From Nephrocerus scutellatus (Eukaryota; Arthropoda; Insecta; Diptera; Pipunculidae), in the NCBI GenBank assembly GCA_947095585.1, contig OX352764.1, positions 75,006,816 to 75,070,815 of the forward strand: a stretch of DNA of 64,000 bases, in the 5' to 3' direction. Shown here piece after piece: positions 10,220-21,171 of this stretch; position 1 is the stretch's first letter; each line of letters begins with the position of its first letter. A model generated the notes under the pieces. It did no database searches and was not told where the DNA came from. It was given only the letters and a program-made list of their open reading frames with translations. The position numbers were made by a program, and so were the translations under genes.

Positions 10220-13200
10220 TTATTTTAGTCCACACAAATTGCGAAAATAAGCCAGTTTGGTTCCAGATAATGGCTTTGTACACATGTCCGCAATCATTTC
10301 TTCCGTTGGACAATATTGACATTCAACGATCCTCTTTTTTATGCAATCTTTAGTGAAATTACATTGTACGTCAATATGTTTCGACCGGTTGGTGAAACCT
10401 TCCCGAAAAATTAGTGCTAAGCAGCTTTGGTTATCTTCATACATCACAGTTGGATCGACGACATCTATTTTAAAATTACGCATAAGAGCACGTAACCAAA
10501 TTACCTCACGGCAAGCCTCTGTTAAAGCTATAAACTCTGCTTCGGTTGAAGATAGAGCTACACAAGTTTGCTTTTTGCAACTCCAACTGATAACTGATCC
10601 AAAAAACATAAAAATGTAACCACTGTTAGATTTTCTATCTGATCGATCTTCGGCCCAATTGGCATCTGCGTATCCAATCAGTTTTACATTGTCACTACCA
10701 TTTAAAATCAGCTTCAATTTTATGGTGCCTTTCAAATATTTTACCACTCGCTTTAATTCATCCCAATCTTCTTGAGTTGGATTAATTGTTTTTTGAGCTA
10801 ATATTGCGACACTTGCTGCTATATCAGGAGGTGTATTAATTGATACAAACAAAAGACATCCTATAAGTCTTTGATATTCAATATTATTTAACAATAATTG
10901 AGATGATGGACCCTTTTGATATTCGACCTTCAATGGCATTTTAGAACATTTCGAATTTTCCAATCCAAATCGTTTGATAATTTGATTTATGTAAGATGTT
11001 TGACTTATTTGATAGATATTATCAATAATTTCCACTTCAATTCCAACGTAACATTTGATTTGTCCTAAACTGTCAATTTGGAAACTTTTATTGAGATTAT
11101 TTTGGACTTCTTTGATTTCGTTGATTTGCTTACTGGCTACTATTATGTCATCAACGTATATAATTATATAACAACTGCCATTTTTATTATGTCTGGTGAA
11201 TAGACATGGATCTTCGTCACTTTGCACGAAACCAGCTTCGACCATAACTTTATTGAGCGCCAAGTTCCATACTCTTGCTGATTGTTTTAATCCGTATAGG
11301 CTCCTCCTTAAATGACATACTAAATTTTTGTTTTCGACTTCAAAACCCGGCGGCTGATTCATATAGATTTCTTCTTTGAGCTCACTATTTAAGAATGCGG
11401 TTTTTGCATCTAGGTGATGTACCAATAACTTCTCTCTACTAGCAATCGTCAATAACAAACGGAATGTGGTTTGTCGTGCCACTGGTGCAAATACTTCGTC
11501 GTAGTCAACACCAAATCGCTGCGAAAATCCTTGAGCAACCAATCGAGCTTTGTATCGCACAACGCTGTCATCCGCATTCGATTTTAGTTTAAAAACCCAT
11601 CTACATCCGACTGTTTTTCGATCAGCTGGTAATTTAACAATTTCCCAGGTGCCATTTACTTTGTGTGCATTCATTTCGTCGTTCATCGCTTGTAGCCATT
11701 CATCTTTATGGTCAGAATTTAAGACATCGTTAATTGTTTTTGGCTCAGAAACAATTAAATTAACTTTATTTATATTTTCGATTAACCGCTTCGGTGGAAC
11801 ACCTTTGTTGACTCTTGATGATCTACGAATATTTAAATAATTTTCGTTGTTGCTTTCATCCGCTTCTGATTCATTATTTTGTTGGTCATCTGGTTCATTT
11901 TCTTTATTGTCCGAATTATGGTTATCATCGTTTTCTTTATTTGCATAATTTGATTTGATTTCATTGGGATTCGATTCGATTGGATCGTCGGCAAAACGCA
12001 CGTCACGACTTATTAATAATTTTCGTGCAGAACGATCATAACATCTATATGCTTTAGATTCCAAATCGTAACCCATAAAAATTGCTTCCACTGCTTTTGA
12101 ATCCAATTTGCTCCTTTTCTCTTTTGGTACATGTACATAGCATTTCTGTCCAAATATATATAAATTTTGCAAATTTGGCATATTGCCGCACCACAACTCA
12201 TATGGTGTTTTTGGAATCGACTTAGATGGCAATCGATTTTGGAGAAATGTTGCCGTCATAACTGCTTCGGCCCAAAAAATATGATCTAAATTTGCATTGG
12301 CTAACATGGAACGTGCCATTTCAATCAAGCTTCTATTTTTGCGTTCCGCAACGCCGTTTTGCTGTGGCGAATATGTAGCTGTATATTGAATGCTTGTTCC
12401 GATACCTTTAAGATAGCCAACGACTCGTTTATCGGTATACTCTGTACCTCTATCAGATCTGATGATCTTTGGATATTGCGAAAACTTTGTCTTTGATAAT
12501 GCTACATATTCCTTTAACTTATCAACACATTCAGATTTATGCTTTAGTAAATAAATCTTCGTATAACGTGAAAAATCGTCAATGAATGTAAGGATGTAAC
12601 GATTACCATTGTGTGATGCAGTCTGCATCGGACCACATAAGTCTGTGTGTACCAGATCCATCGGTGCCTTGGTTGACGTCATTGAAACTTTCGGAAATGG
12701 CGTTCTCGACATTTTCCCTTTTAGACAGGATTCACAAATATCGCTGCAATTGCATTTTCTGACCTTCATACCGCTCACTAAATTCTGATTGTCCAAATGC
12801 TTTATGATATTTATATCTCTATGTCCGAGAATTCGATGCCACTGATGTGCACATAGAGTACGCTCACCGTTTACCATATCGACCTTATGCATTTGCCTCA
12901 GACGGTATTGATTACCAAAAACCTCGCCAATATTATTGATTTTATTATTCCTCTTGATGAATACTTCGTTTTTGGTAAATTCAACATTTATACCTTTTCT
13001 TGCCAATTGTTTCACTGACAAAATGTTAGACGAAATTTCCGGAACGTATAAAACATCTTTTATTATGGCTGACATTGGTTTATTTCTATGATCGCAGAAT
13101 TGGACATTTACTGTACCTTTACCTATCGACCAGTATTCTTTATTATCGGCAACACGAATGCTTTCATTATAATTTGAGATAAAATCAACAAAATCTCCTT

Positions 13201-14050
13201 TGTTATTGCTAATATGACACGTAGCTCCTGAATCAATAATCCAGTTACTTGATGAGCCATTTTCCTTATGTGTCACTATAAACAATTGATTATTGTCTGA
13301 ATTGTCAATTGTATTCGCTTTATGCATCTCTGTTGAATTCTTCTTATGTAACTTCTTTTTGGACCACTTTTCATATTTTCTGCATTCACTTTTAATATGG
13401 CCTTTCTTTTTGCAAAAGAAACATTCCAAGATGCCTGAATCGACTTTCAGAACATTACCACATGCGCCACCAGATTGATTGTCACGATCCAATTTGTGTT
13501 TATACTCTTCAATCAATTTCGCTTGCACAATTTTTAAATTTAACTCGCTTGCTTTTTGTGTTTGTAGCGCTGTAACCACAGTATCATAGCTGCATGGTAG
13601 TTGTCCAAACAATAGACCGATCTGCCATTTTTCAGACAATTTCTCTTCACCGAGTGCATCTATCCTTTGAAACATATCTGTCAGCCAATGAATATGCTTC
13701 TCCATGTTGCCACCTTCATCGAGTTTACGTGTGCAAATTTCTTTAATTAATTGAACGCTATTACTACCTGCACTTTTTTCGTGATATTCCATTAATGCGT
13801 TCCACATCGATTTAGCAGATGTTAAATGGTCTCTTATATGCACAAATTGACTGTCCTCGATATTTAATCCAATACTCGAAACTGCATTCGTGTTTGCCTT
13901 TGTCCATTCAGGTGTTATTGGTTCTGGAGCATCAGATATAATCGCCGTCCACGAATTTTCTTTTTGCATTAACAATTGCATTCGTAATTTCCAATTGAAA
14001 TAGTTATCGTTGTTTAATTTATCGAAATGATATTTTATTTCGGTAGACAT
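10220..14050 (-). CDS. copia-type Gag-Pol polyprotein, intact
   Basis: A 1276-aa polyprotein, within the normal range for copia elements. In order: a Gag domain of the UBN2/copia type (about 1-190); a zinc knuckle with C210, C213, H218, C223; an aspartic protease with D273-S274-G275; an integrase with the H405/H410/C439/C442 zinc motif and catalytic D470, D533 and E569 (35-residue D-E spacing); a low-complexity Asn/Asp/Glu linker (about 700-740); reverse transcriptase with DAKTAFLN and YVDD at 965-968; and RNase H with the STEAEF and RSKHID blocks near the C-terminus. It mediates reverse transcription and insertion of its own RNA. No stop or frameshift interrupts it. The start sits 33 bp from the primer-binding-site side of the leader and the stop lies close to the polypurine tract. 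All catalytic residues I could check are present. Confidence 0.97.
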   Translation of the reverse strand: MSTEIKYHFDKLNNDNYFNWKLRMQLLMQKENSWTAIISDAPEPITPEWTKANTNAVSSIGLNIEDSQFVHIRDHLTSAKSMWNALMEYHEKSAGSNSVQLIKEICTRKLDEGGNMEKHIHWLTDMFQRIDALGEEKLSEKWQIGLLFGQLPCSYDTVVTALQTQKASELNLKIVQAKLIEEYKHKLDRDNQSGGACGNVLKVDSGILECFFCKKKGHIKSECRKYEKWSKKKLHKKNSTEMHKANTIDNSDNNQLFIVTHKENGSSSNWIIDSGATCHISNNKGDFVDFISNYNESIRVADNKEYWSIGKGTVNVQFCDHRNKPMSAIIKDVLYVPEISSNILSVKQLARKGINVEFTKNEVFIKRNNKINNIGEVFGNQYRLRQMHKVDMVNGERTLCAHQWHRILGHRDINIIKHLDNQNLVSGMKVRKCNCSDICESCLKGKMSRTPFPKVSMTSTKAPMDLVHTDLCGPMQTASHNGNRYILTFIDDFSRYTKIYLLKHKSECVDKLKEYVALSKTKFSQYPKIIRSDRGTEYTDKRVVGYLKGIGTSIQYTATYSPQQNGVAERKNRSLIEMARSMLANANLDHIFWAEAVMTATFLQNRLPSKSIPKTPYELWCGNMPNLQNLYIFGQKCYVHVPKEKRSKLDSKAVEAIFMGYDLESKAYRCYDRSARKLLISRDVRFADDPIESNPNEIKSNYANKENDDNHNSDNKENEPDDQQNNESEADESNNENYLNIRRSSRVNKGVPPKRLIENINKVNLIVSEPKTINDVLNSDHKDEWLQAMNDEMNAHKVNGTWEIVKLPADRKTVGCRWVFKLKSNADDSVVRYKARLVAQGFSQRFGVDYDEVFAPVARQTTFRLLLTIASREKLLVHHLDAKTAFLNSELKEEIYMNQPPGFEVENKNLVCHLRRSLYGLKQSARVWNLALNKVMVEAGFVQSDEDPCLFTRHNKNGSCYIIIYVDDIIVASKQINEIKEVQNNLNKSFQIDSLGQIKCYVGIEVEIIDNIYQISQTSYINQIIKRFGLENSKCSKMPLKVEYQKGPSSQLLLNNIEYQRLIGCLLFVSINTPPDIAASVAILAQKTINPTQEDWDELKRVVKYLKGTIKLKLILNGSDNVKLIGYADANWAEDRSDRKSNSGYIFMFFGSVISWSCKKQTCVALSSTEAEFIALTEACREVIWLRALMRNFKIDVVDPTVMYEDNQSCLALIFREGFTNRSKHIDVQCNFTKDCIKKRIVECQYCPTEEMIADMCTKPLSGTKLAYFRNLCGLK

Positions 14051-14120
14051 TTTATTTTCCTTTACACCGCAGTAGACACAATTAACAAATTATATATTTA
14101 AAAATTTTCTTTGCTTGGGT

Positions 14121-14137
14121 CAACTGGGCCCATAACC
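14121..14137 (-). promoter_or_regulatory. Primer-binding site, half-tRNA-iMet type
   Basis: Directly after the 5' LTR on the minus strand is GGTTATGGGCCCAGTTG. Drosophila copia is known to prime from an internal half of initiator-Met tRNA rather than its 3' end, and this sequence resembles that type of site. The match to the fly tRNA was judged from memory. Confidence 0.7.
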
Positions 14138-14371
14138 TATTAGATTATATAAATAAAAAGACCGATGATTAATATATATTACCGATTAAACAAAATAACT
14201 TTTATTATAATTGTATAATGCGTGATGTTTGCAATATGAACAAGGAGGAAGTGAAACAAAAAACATAACATACTGAAAAGTCGAACTACTTTTAGCTTTA
14301 ACTTTTCACTATTGTCGCCATCTATTAACAATAATACTAATTAAATTGAATTTAAACTACGTTATCCAACA
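14138..14371 (-). repeat. copia-type 5' LTR
   Basis: 234-bp direct repeat of 9950-10183. It is followed on the right by the GTTTT target duplication (14372-14376). It should contain the promoter and polyadenylation signals of the element. The AT-rich body has no unique TATA box that I can single out. Confidence 0.93.
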
Positions 14372-14376
14372 GTTTT

Positions 14377-15002
14377 TCGTGTACAAACTTTTATGTATGC
14401 ATCAAAACACTCGAAACGAAACACACAGCTCTCTTGTTCGTGTGGAAGGTGGTTAAGAAGGAGCTCAAAGAAGTTGAAAAAAAAAAGTTAACTCTTCACT
14501 CTTCTTAAAAAATTCTAATTTGGACTGAGACACTCACAAAATTTCAGCTCCCTAGGTCGTGTGGAAGGTTGTTAACAAGGACTCAAGTTAAAGGGGTCAA
14601 GCTAAATAAAAGTTTTTAAAAGTCCATGGACCCAGGGACTCCGCTCCAAAATATGACGGGTTCGTTTTCGTTTGCAAAATTTAAAGAGGCTACTATATAA
14701 AATGTCTGGACAATTTATGAAAAAAAGATTTGAAGAAAAAAATGAAGAACATGAACAAAAAATCAGGGAGCCCCCTGAACAAAGTGTCCGACTACTTTCA
14801 AAACAGGGCGGTTCTTATTTTCTTTAAATACCAAACAGGTGAGCAAAACTTTACCACGCTACTATTCAAAAAATCTGAAAAAAACATAAATACATCAGAT
14901 TTGTAAAAACATTTCGTATAGTGAGCCCTTGACCCAGAAGTCTGAACGCTTTCAAAATATGCCTATTAAGTGCTCATTATAGTATAAAACATCTACACAT
15001 TT
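14377..15002. other. No gene recognised
   Basis: Contains two loosely similar phrases (CGTGTGGAAGGTGGTTAAGA near 14440 and CGTGTGGAAGGTTGTTAACA near 14560). They suggest an old ~120-bp tandem repeat. No coding sequence is seen. Confidence 0.4.
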
Positions 15003-15290
15003 GGTCTATTCTTTTATTCAACCCGAGCGAGTAAAGTTACCCGGAGTACACCGAGCGAATGTTGCACGGCGTGAAAGTGTTCGGTGTGTACATTGGGTAA
15101 CTTTACTCGCTCTTACTCTGTCTTACACTGATATTCATTTCAGTGTAAAAAATAGGAAACTGTGTGTACACAGTGTCGTGCTCGGTTCACAAAAAAAAAA
15201 CACAGAGTAAAGTTACCCCGGTTGAATAAAAAAATACCGTGTAATTTTTTGACGTACACTACTCGCTCGGGTTGAATAAAAAAACAGACC
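15003..15290. mobile_element. Foldback-type inverted-repeat element
   Basis: 30-bp terminal inverted repeats (15003-15032 and 15261-15290) run from GGTCT through TTTATTCAACCCGAGCGAGT with three mismatches. Inside, GAGCGAGTAAAGTTACCC is repeated inverted near 15095-15112, and a third copy of the end sequence lies near 15206-15236, giving nested palindromes. The element is 288 bp with no coding capacity. I see no clear target duplication. Confidence 0.65.
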
Positions 15291-15458
15291 CAAAGCTTGA
15301 ACGCGATCGGTTAAATGGTTTGGCATTTCATACGGAACATAATACACGCACAAAGTTTCACTTTTATATACCTATATATATTATATACCTCGGTTTATCT
15401 CTTGTTAGTAATAGCTGTGTTACTTTGGTAAAGCTAAGCGGGTTTTACTTTAATAATA

Positions 15459-15904
15459 AAAAATTAAAATGCAACGAAAATTTAAAACCATAAGCTGTTG
15501 CTTTGACTGGTATTACACGGCGCATGTTTTCTGAAGACTCAAATAAGTGCAAAAGAGAGGGATTATGAAACAGAAATACACTTGCCAGGTGAGTCGTGGG
15601 TAGGATTTTCGTTGCGTGTTTTTGACATTTCCTTTTCTTCTTATCCTTTGTGTTTCGAATTTGCTTCATTTGTCTTTTTTATTTGGTGACGTCGCAATGG
15701 GTGATGAATTCAATTGGACAGAGAGCTGTCAAATATCACGCAATACCGAGGAATTAAAAAAAGCCTTCGTGTAATAACGTGCGCGTGACGGAATGACAGT
15801 TCAAAAGAAAATCACCGAAACATGCGCGTTACATTCACGCGCCGTGTAATACCAATCAAAGCAAAAGCTTTTGGTTTTAAATTTTCGATGCATTTTAATT
15901 TTTA
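15459..15904. mobile_element. MITE-like element with ~68-bp inverted repeats
   Basis: The left arm at 15459-15528 and the right arm at about 15837-15904 are reverse complements with few mismatches. Both carry AAAATTAAAATGC and TGGTATTACACGGCGC. The element is about 446 bp and non-coding; small open frames across it are fortuitous. The target duplication is unresolved because the flanks are A/T runs. Confidence 0.7.
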
Positions 15905-16422
15905 TGTGTTGGTACTAAAACATTGTATATAAATATTTTCTTTAATAAATTTAATTTATATTCTTCAAAAAATTGCACTTTAAATTTTTTCTTTTTTCCC
16001 ACTTTTGCTTGTTTTTAAACTAATGCCAAGTCATTTCTTACACAAGATGACAACCCTTCGAAAAAAAATAAAAAAAACACCGCCTTATGGTGAGCACCAT
16101 AACTATTAAATGGTTTTAGTTTTCTTCAACCTGAAAATTTTTTGGTTTACATTAAGGAAACTTCGGCTTTATACTTATGCGATTGTTGTTGTAAGCCAAG
16201 CTGGTTTTGCCAAAGCAACACAGCTAATAAAAATTACTCTTGTTCTTTTACTTTCCACTGAAACTGAAATCTCGTGCCAAAAATAATATTTATACTCTGT
16301 GCTAGCACCGATAACACAGCCGATAATTGACGTAGCACACAGAAAATTTTGTGAAATATTTATAAACACAAAAAGTCACAGGACCATAAAAACATAAAAG
16401 CTAGATATACAATCTAAGTTGT
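15905..16422. other. No gene recognised
   Basis: AT-rich. A perfect short palindrome with TTATGGTG and CACCATAA arms lies at about 16085-16102. Nothing else is supported. Confidence 0.4.
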
Positions 16423-16606
16423 GGGCGCCGTGTCTTTGTGGAAAAGCGCATGGCTACTGAGCAGGGGTTCGTGGTTCGAATCCCAGTAACACCAAAAGTA
16501 TTTTTCACGGTATCTCCTACCTCTCGCGAATGGGTGACAAACGTTCCGAGAGTAATTAACTTGTCACGGCCAGCCGTTCGCCGTTCGGATCCTCGCGAAA
16601 AGCTAG
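16423..16606 (+). mobile_element. tRNA-headed SINE, copy 3, internally deleted
   Basis: It has a good B box (GTGGTTCGAATCC) and body. It jumps at about 16592 from the CGTTCGGATCC segment straight to TCGCGAAAAGCTAG, skipping about 70 bp of the consensus seen in other copies, and then ends. Confidence 0.8.
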
Positions 16607-16814
16607 TGGGCCGTTGGCGAAATTTTAATAGACAAAAAAAGTGCAACACTGCTGGTCTTCCAGCATTTTGAAACCGTCAAATACGACCTGGATGGAATGG
16701 TCAGAAATGTACTGGTTCAATTATCGATTCTCATTGTCGAGAAGGCTTGGAAATATCGAGTACAACAAGTTTGAGTTTAAAAATCATGGGTGACTATAGT
16801 TGGCTTTACTAGCT

Positions 16815-17014
16815 TTTTTTTATAATTAGCGCTCGCCTCAAGGGATTCGCACCCTAGGCACAGCTTGGTAATATTGGGATAGAAGAAGCAAAGAAAAGTA
16901 TTGTGGTGGGTGGAATAAGTTTACTCCCGAGCACTCACAAACTAGAATATTGTGCTCATAAACCCACATTGATGACTCTACATCTTGATTACTTCATACA
17001 TATACTCATCCATA
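16815..17014. repeat. Dispersed repeat (second copy), left part
   Basis: Matches 3880-4140. It ends in TACTCATCCATA (17003-17014), which is repeated at 19045-19056 after the inserted LINE. The right part resumes at 19057-19140 and matches 6660-6710. Confidence 0.65.
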
Positions 17015-19044
17015 TTGTACAGCGGAATTTGTTTCTGCACTCACGACAGAATTTAACAGAATTTTCGAAACGGAAACTGTTCCAGAAAGCTTCAAAAAAT
17101 CATATATCCTCTAAATAAAAAAGGGGACCACAATAATCCAGCTGATTATAGAGGAATATCTTTTTTAAATACTTCAGCAAAACTTGTCTCGGCTATAATT
17201 TATAATAGGCTTATTCAGTGGGTCAAAAACAATGAGATTTTATCAGAGTTTCAAGCAGGTTTTAGAGAAAACTATTCCATTATTGATCAAATATTCGTAC
17301 TTACTAATGTTGCCAAAATTTATAAAAAGAAGCACAAAAATTTGTACGCATTTTTTGTTGACTTCAGAGCAGCATTTGACTCCATATCACGTGAGGCACT
17401 AATTTATAAATTATACAAAATTGGATTTTCCACTAAAGTCATCCATATCCTAAGAGCAATGTATGAACATAATGTAGCGTATGTATGGGATGGTGTATCG
17501 ATATCCGAGGAATTTACAACATCAATGGGGGTGAAGCAAGGGTACATACTGAGTGCACTGCTTTTTATAATGTTTATAAACGACATAACTGACGAAGTAA
17601 GGGGAGGAATAGATATCTGCCGAACGAAAATTCCCGCACTTATGTATGCGGATGACATCGTCTTTCTTGCGGATACGGTAAATGGTATGCAACTAATGAT
17701 GAACAGACTCAGTGAATACTGCAAGTGCTGGAACCTATTCGTTAACCTGGATAAATCCAAGACTATGGTGTTCAGAGGTGGTGGCGGAAGATACTCAAGA
17801 TCTGAAAAATGGACGTATCGCGGCGAGACTATTGAAAATGTACGAAACTACAAATATCTAGGATTTCAAATATCAGGCAATTTATATATGAATATGCACT
17901 TGGAGTCGAAACTATCTGAGGCTAGCGAGCGGTCTCCTCGGTCTGGGAATGTTGCATTACAAATAAATTTGTCTCCCATAGCTCAAAACAAAAACTTTTT
18001 CGCGCAACTGCACCATCAGTACTCTTATATGCAGCCCAAGTCTGGGGATACGAATCTTTCCCAGCAGTGGAGAAACTCCTCCGATATTTTTTGAAGCGAA
18101 TATTTCGACTGCCGAGTAGTACGCCAAAATACATGTTGCATTTAGAAACTGCGACGTCACCTATGTTTTTAGAAACCTTGAAATTACAATTTGACTATAT
18201 TGTCAAAGTAATGTCAATGGATGAAAAAAGGTTGCCGAAAATTGTGCTTATACATATTTTAACAAAGGGAGATAATTGCGTGAGTGAATGGCAGAATCTC
18301 GCCTCCGAATGTGGCATGCGTTGATTAGAAACAAACTTAACACTCCACTAGAAAAAACAAGTAATAATCTATACCAGACTTATGCTAATGAAGCCCAATC
18401 TTCCCAGTACAGGATGTACTATAGTAAATTAAGTTATTACTTTCGAGAAAGTACTCTCTTTGAAATTTCAATTAAATTTTAATTTAAATCCATACATTAT
18501 AAGTATTATAAATAAGACACTTTGTTTTAAAATGCTTATAAATTCAATAAATAAATACAAATAAATACTTATTTTCTAAACAGCAACTCAACGGAGAAAA
18601 TAAGCTCAATATTTAAAATGAGATGAGTGCTGGTAGACTTAAATTAAATACCACACCGCCCAGAGTTACCAATTTTCTGCAACATGTGTAACCTGAACAC
18701 AAGAGAAGATGTATTCCATTTCCTTGCCATTTGTCCAATCCTAAGAGAAATACGACTAGGAATATTTGGATCAACTAGTCTGGATGAAGAAGACACAATA
18801 TGCATTTTAAACGGACAGAGAGGTTGGGATATATTATATAAATAGGCACGGATTGCCCTTGATTATAGAAAACGCATTATTGAAGAAAACTTTTAAAGTT
18901 ATTTAATAAAATAAAAAAAAAACTGTTATTATATATCAATCTGTCAATCTGGTAGACGGCCTTCAGCCAAACCATAGACTATGAAACGATTTAAATGTAT
19001 ATATATTTTTAAGAAAATAAATAGTCAGTTACTACTACTACTAC
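17015..19044 (+). mobile_element. Non-LTR retrotransposon with 12-bp target duplication
   Basis: A 5'-truncated LINE inserted into a dispersed repeat. TACTCATCCATA flanks both sides (17003-17014 and 19045-19056), and the element ends in a (TAC)n tail. Coding blocks run from FKKSYILPLNKKGD and ADYRGISFLN (near 17100-17160), through the RT palm, to a C-terminal cysteine/histidine segment at about 18685-18740 (CNLNTREDVFHFLAICP). Frameshifts near 17930 and 18090 and a stop near 18320 show it is dead. The clade is uncertain to me. Confidence 0.88.
17342..18094 (+). pseudogene. LINE reverse transcriptase palm region
   Basis: The 250-aa frame is part of a longer RT that begins upstream, with LVSAIIYNRLIQW readable before it. 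Visible blocks are FVDFRAAFDSI (first catalytic aspartate), GVKQGYILSALLF and the catalytic MYADDIVFLAD box near residue 100, followed by a thumb-like NYKYLGFQISGNL segment. The frame breaks after about residue 197, where the sequence shifts frame. The methionine start is an artefact of truncation. It is not a host gene. Confidence 0.88.
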
Positions 19045-19140
19045 TACTCATCCATACATATAAATACAGAAGTATACGGCAACTGTATATCATATGTTCA
19101 GCATCGTATCATGTGTACTTGTAATCTAGATGATGATTAT
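19045..19140. repeat. Dispersed repeat (second copy), right part
   Basis: Continues the repeat interrupted by the LINE. The phrase with TATACGGCAA and CATCGTATCA...TAATCTAGATGAT matches the two sides of the Helitron insertion near 4135 and 6660. Repeat sequence may extend further right, but I have no second copy to compare. Confidence 0.6.
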
Positions 19141-19492
19141 GCGTTTTCTGCACACTGTCCTCCGAGTGGGAGCCAATAGTTTTAACCACTAAACTATCGA
19201 CACTGACTAATTACGTTTTATACAACCATGCGCAAAGTTCCGATTCATATAGAATTCAGGTTTTTTGCTCCACTACCCACTAGTGCAATATTGGACCTGC
19301 TACCACCGATAAGTTCAATGTAATATGCGTCATGTGTAATTGGACTTGGATTGTATTTTGATTTATGACCATACATTTTTTTTCATATTACAACTCTCTT
19401 GAATCAATTGTTAATATATTCCTCCATCCAGAAACATAAAACATTCAACTAAAGAATGTATTGTATTATAGTTTTATAGTATACTAGCTGAC

Positions 19493-19910
19493 CCGACAGA
19501 CGTTGTCCTGTCCCACTTTCAATAAATTTGTTTCGTTTTGTGAACTTGTGAAAAGCTATTTGTTTTGCGATATCGAGTCACAGTATTAGTCACATCATTG
19601 TATTACATTTTTTAATTTTGGGAACTAAGTAATTTTTCTACCGATTTGTATGAAATTCGGTATGGTCTTTTGATGGTCCTCTGGGGGGTCTTTTGGACGC
19701 CTTTTGTAGGTCTTTTGGGGGTCTTTAATGATTTTTGGGGATTTTGAGGGACTTTCGGAGGTCTTTTTGTGATTGTGCATAAACCTTATTCGACTATTGC
19801 GAATTTATAAAATAAAAGTTAGCCAAATCTGTCCAGTCGTTCTCAATTTTTTTTTCACTTTAAAACCTATTCTCATATCTACCAAATATATATAAAAAAA
19901 TATTTGGTGT
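19493..19910 (-). mobile_element. Helitron-like 3' end fragment
   Basis: Read on the minus strand it ends ...GGGTCAGCTAGT after the GACAACGTCTGTCGG segment, a terminus type common in insect Helitron-like repeats. The internal sequence holds repeated GGTCTTTTGG words and a CAGTCGTTCTCAATTTT segment. The 5' boundary is uncertain. Confidence 0.5.
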
Positions 19911-21111
19911 CTGATTTTTTCTATATTTATAATTAATTAAATTAAATTAAACTTTTTATTTAGTAAGTAATTCGCTTAGTAATTTAAGTAATAAAATTGT
20001 ACATAAAATATTTATTAATGATGTGTTCCATTTTAAGAGGCATCACAATTAAAAATTTTTTTAGAAGAGTAGTAAATGTGTTAATTGTGATTTGACTTAA
20101 ACATAAAGAAACTGAACAAAATACAAAATAATATGTATAAAAATTTTTTTTCTTAATTGATATGTACGTATGAGTAATTCAGAAATTAAATAGTAAGACT
20201 ATTTAGAGGACCCATCACGAAAAAGATTATATGTAAAATATTTATAAACTTTAAATATTAAGGATATGACTTAAATCTTAAAAAAAAATTAAAACTTAAC
20301 TATGATTATTTACATTTGTATACTTGTATCTACATACGAGTATATATGTGTTATGTATGTATATAATAAAAGCAATATGTCTGAGAGGGTAGTGAGGCCA
20401 AACTTGTCTAGGTACAGAGGACCAAGTTGGTTAACTTTCTACCTGCTTGACTACTTCAGCGCATTCCTACATACATTGTTGCTTCATACTTCTCGGACAC
20501 CCTGTATATGTAAACTTGTACTTGGACATGTATGCTAATAAAAGAATGCTACAGTGGTGATGTATCCCAGATAATAAGCGAATTTGTGCGATACTGCGAT
20601 AGCAAATTGATAAGAAATGTTTTGTGAAAAGGAAAAAAATTAAAACGATGTGCAATTTTTTTGAATAAAATCCAAGTTTTTGTTGTTATTTTCTTCGTCT
20701 TCATTGGATGGAGAAATAATACAGAAAGCAGATTAGAAAACAAGAAATGAAACAAATAAATACAAGATGAAACACTTTTTTGATTATAAAAACTAAATTT
20801 GTTTTAATTTAGCCATACTTTAGCACCTCGCTGCAAGCAAATGAACAATGAAGACCAAATGGATTGAACCTCGTCACTTGGCAGCAGAATGATCCAGAGA
20901 AATTACATTCAAAGTGCTTGCATATAGAGATCTCCTCCTACTCACCAAAATACCTTTATCACATGTTGTGCCTTTCATAATAAGGTGTCATTTTGGTTTA
21001 GTTGATTGTGCGTTAATTTTTAGAAAAATCATTTCCATTCGTGTATGCTTTTTTTTTTTTGGTTTTTGGTTGAATATAAGTTACGAAAAACGTATACTTA
21101 AATTATGTGTA
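19911..21111. other. No gene recognised
   Basis: AT-rich with no conserved coding motif. The phrase CGGACACCCTGTATAT near 20494 resembles the end of some DNA transposons, but no partner end was found. Confidence 0.4.
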
Positions 21112-21171
21112 ACTAGCGGTTAACCCCGGCGTTACCCGGGACCCGCCGACCAACACATCTAAGTACTAACC
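21112..21171 (-). mobile_element. Helitron-like 3' terminus
   Basis: On the minus strand a CCCGG...CCGGG hairpin-forming segment is followed by GGTTAACCGCTAGT. This matches the end at 4158 closely and that at 59251 more loosely. The body cannot be delimited because a LINE relic abuts it. Confidence 0.5.

Larger units (their letters stand above)
9950..14371 (-). mobile_element. Complete copia-type LTR retrotransposon
   Basis: A 4422-bp Ty1/copia element on the minus strand. Its 234-bp LTRs (9950-10183 and 14138-14371) show no difference that I can find. The same 5 bp, GTTTT, flanks both sides (9945-9949 and 14372-14376). The primer-binding site directly after the 5' LTR and the purine tract before the 3' LTR are both present, and a single uninterrupted polyprotein frame fills the interior. 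Each LTR begins TGTTGGATAACG in element orientation. These are all marks of a recent insertion that may still be competent. Confidence 0.95.

Noticed and set aside
10341..13478. Plus-strand frames inside the copia element
   Set aside because: Shadows of the real minus-strand polyprotein.
16085..16102. Short palindrome as a terminator or operator
   Set aside because: No transcript context, and such short palindromes are expected by chance in 64 kb of AT-rich DNA.
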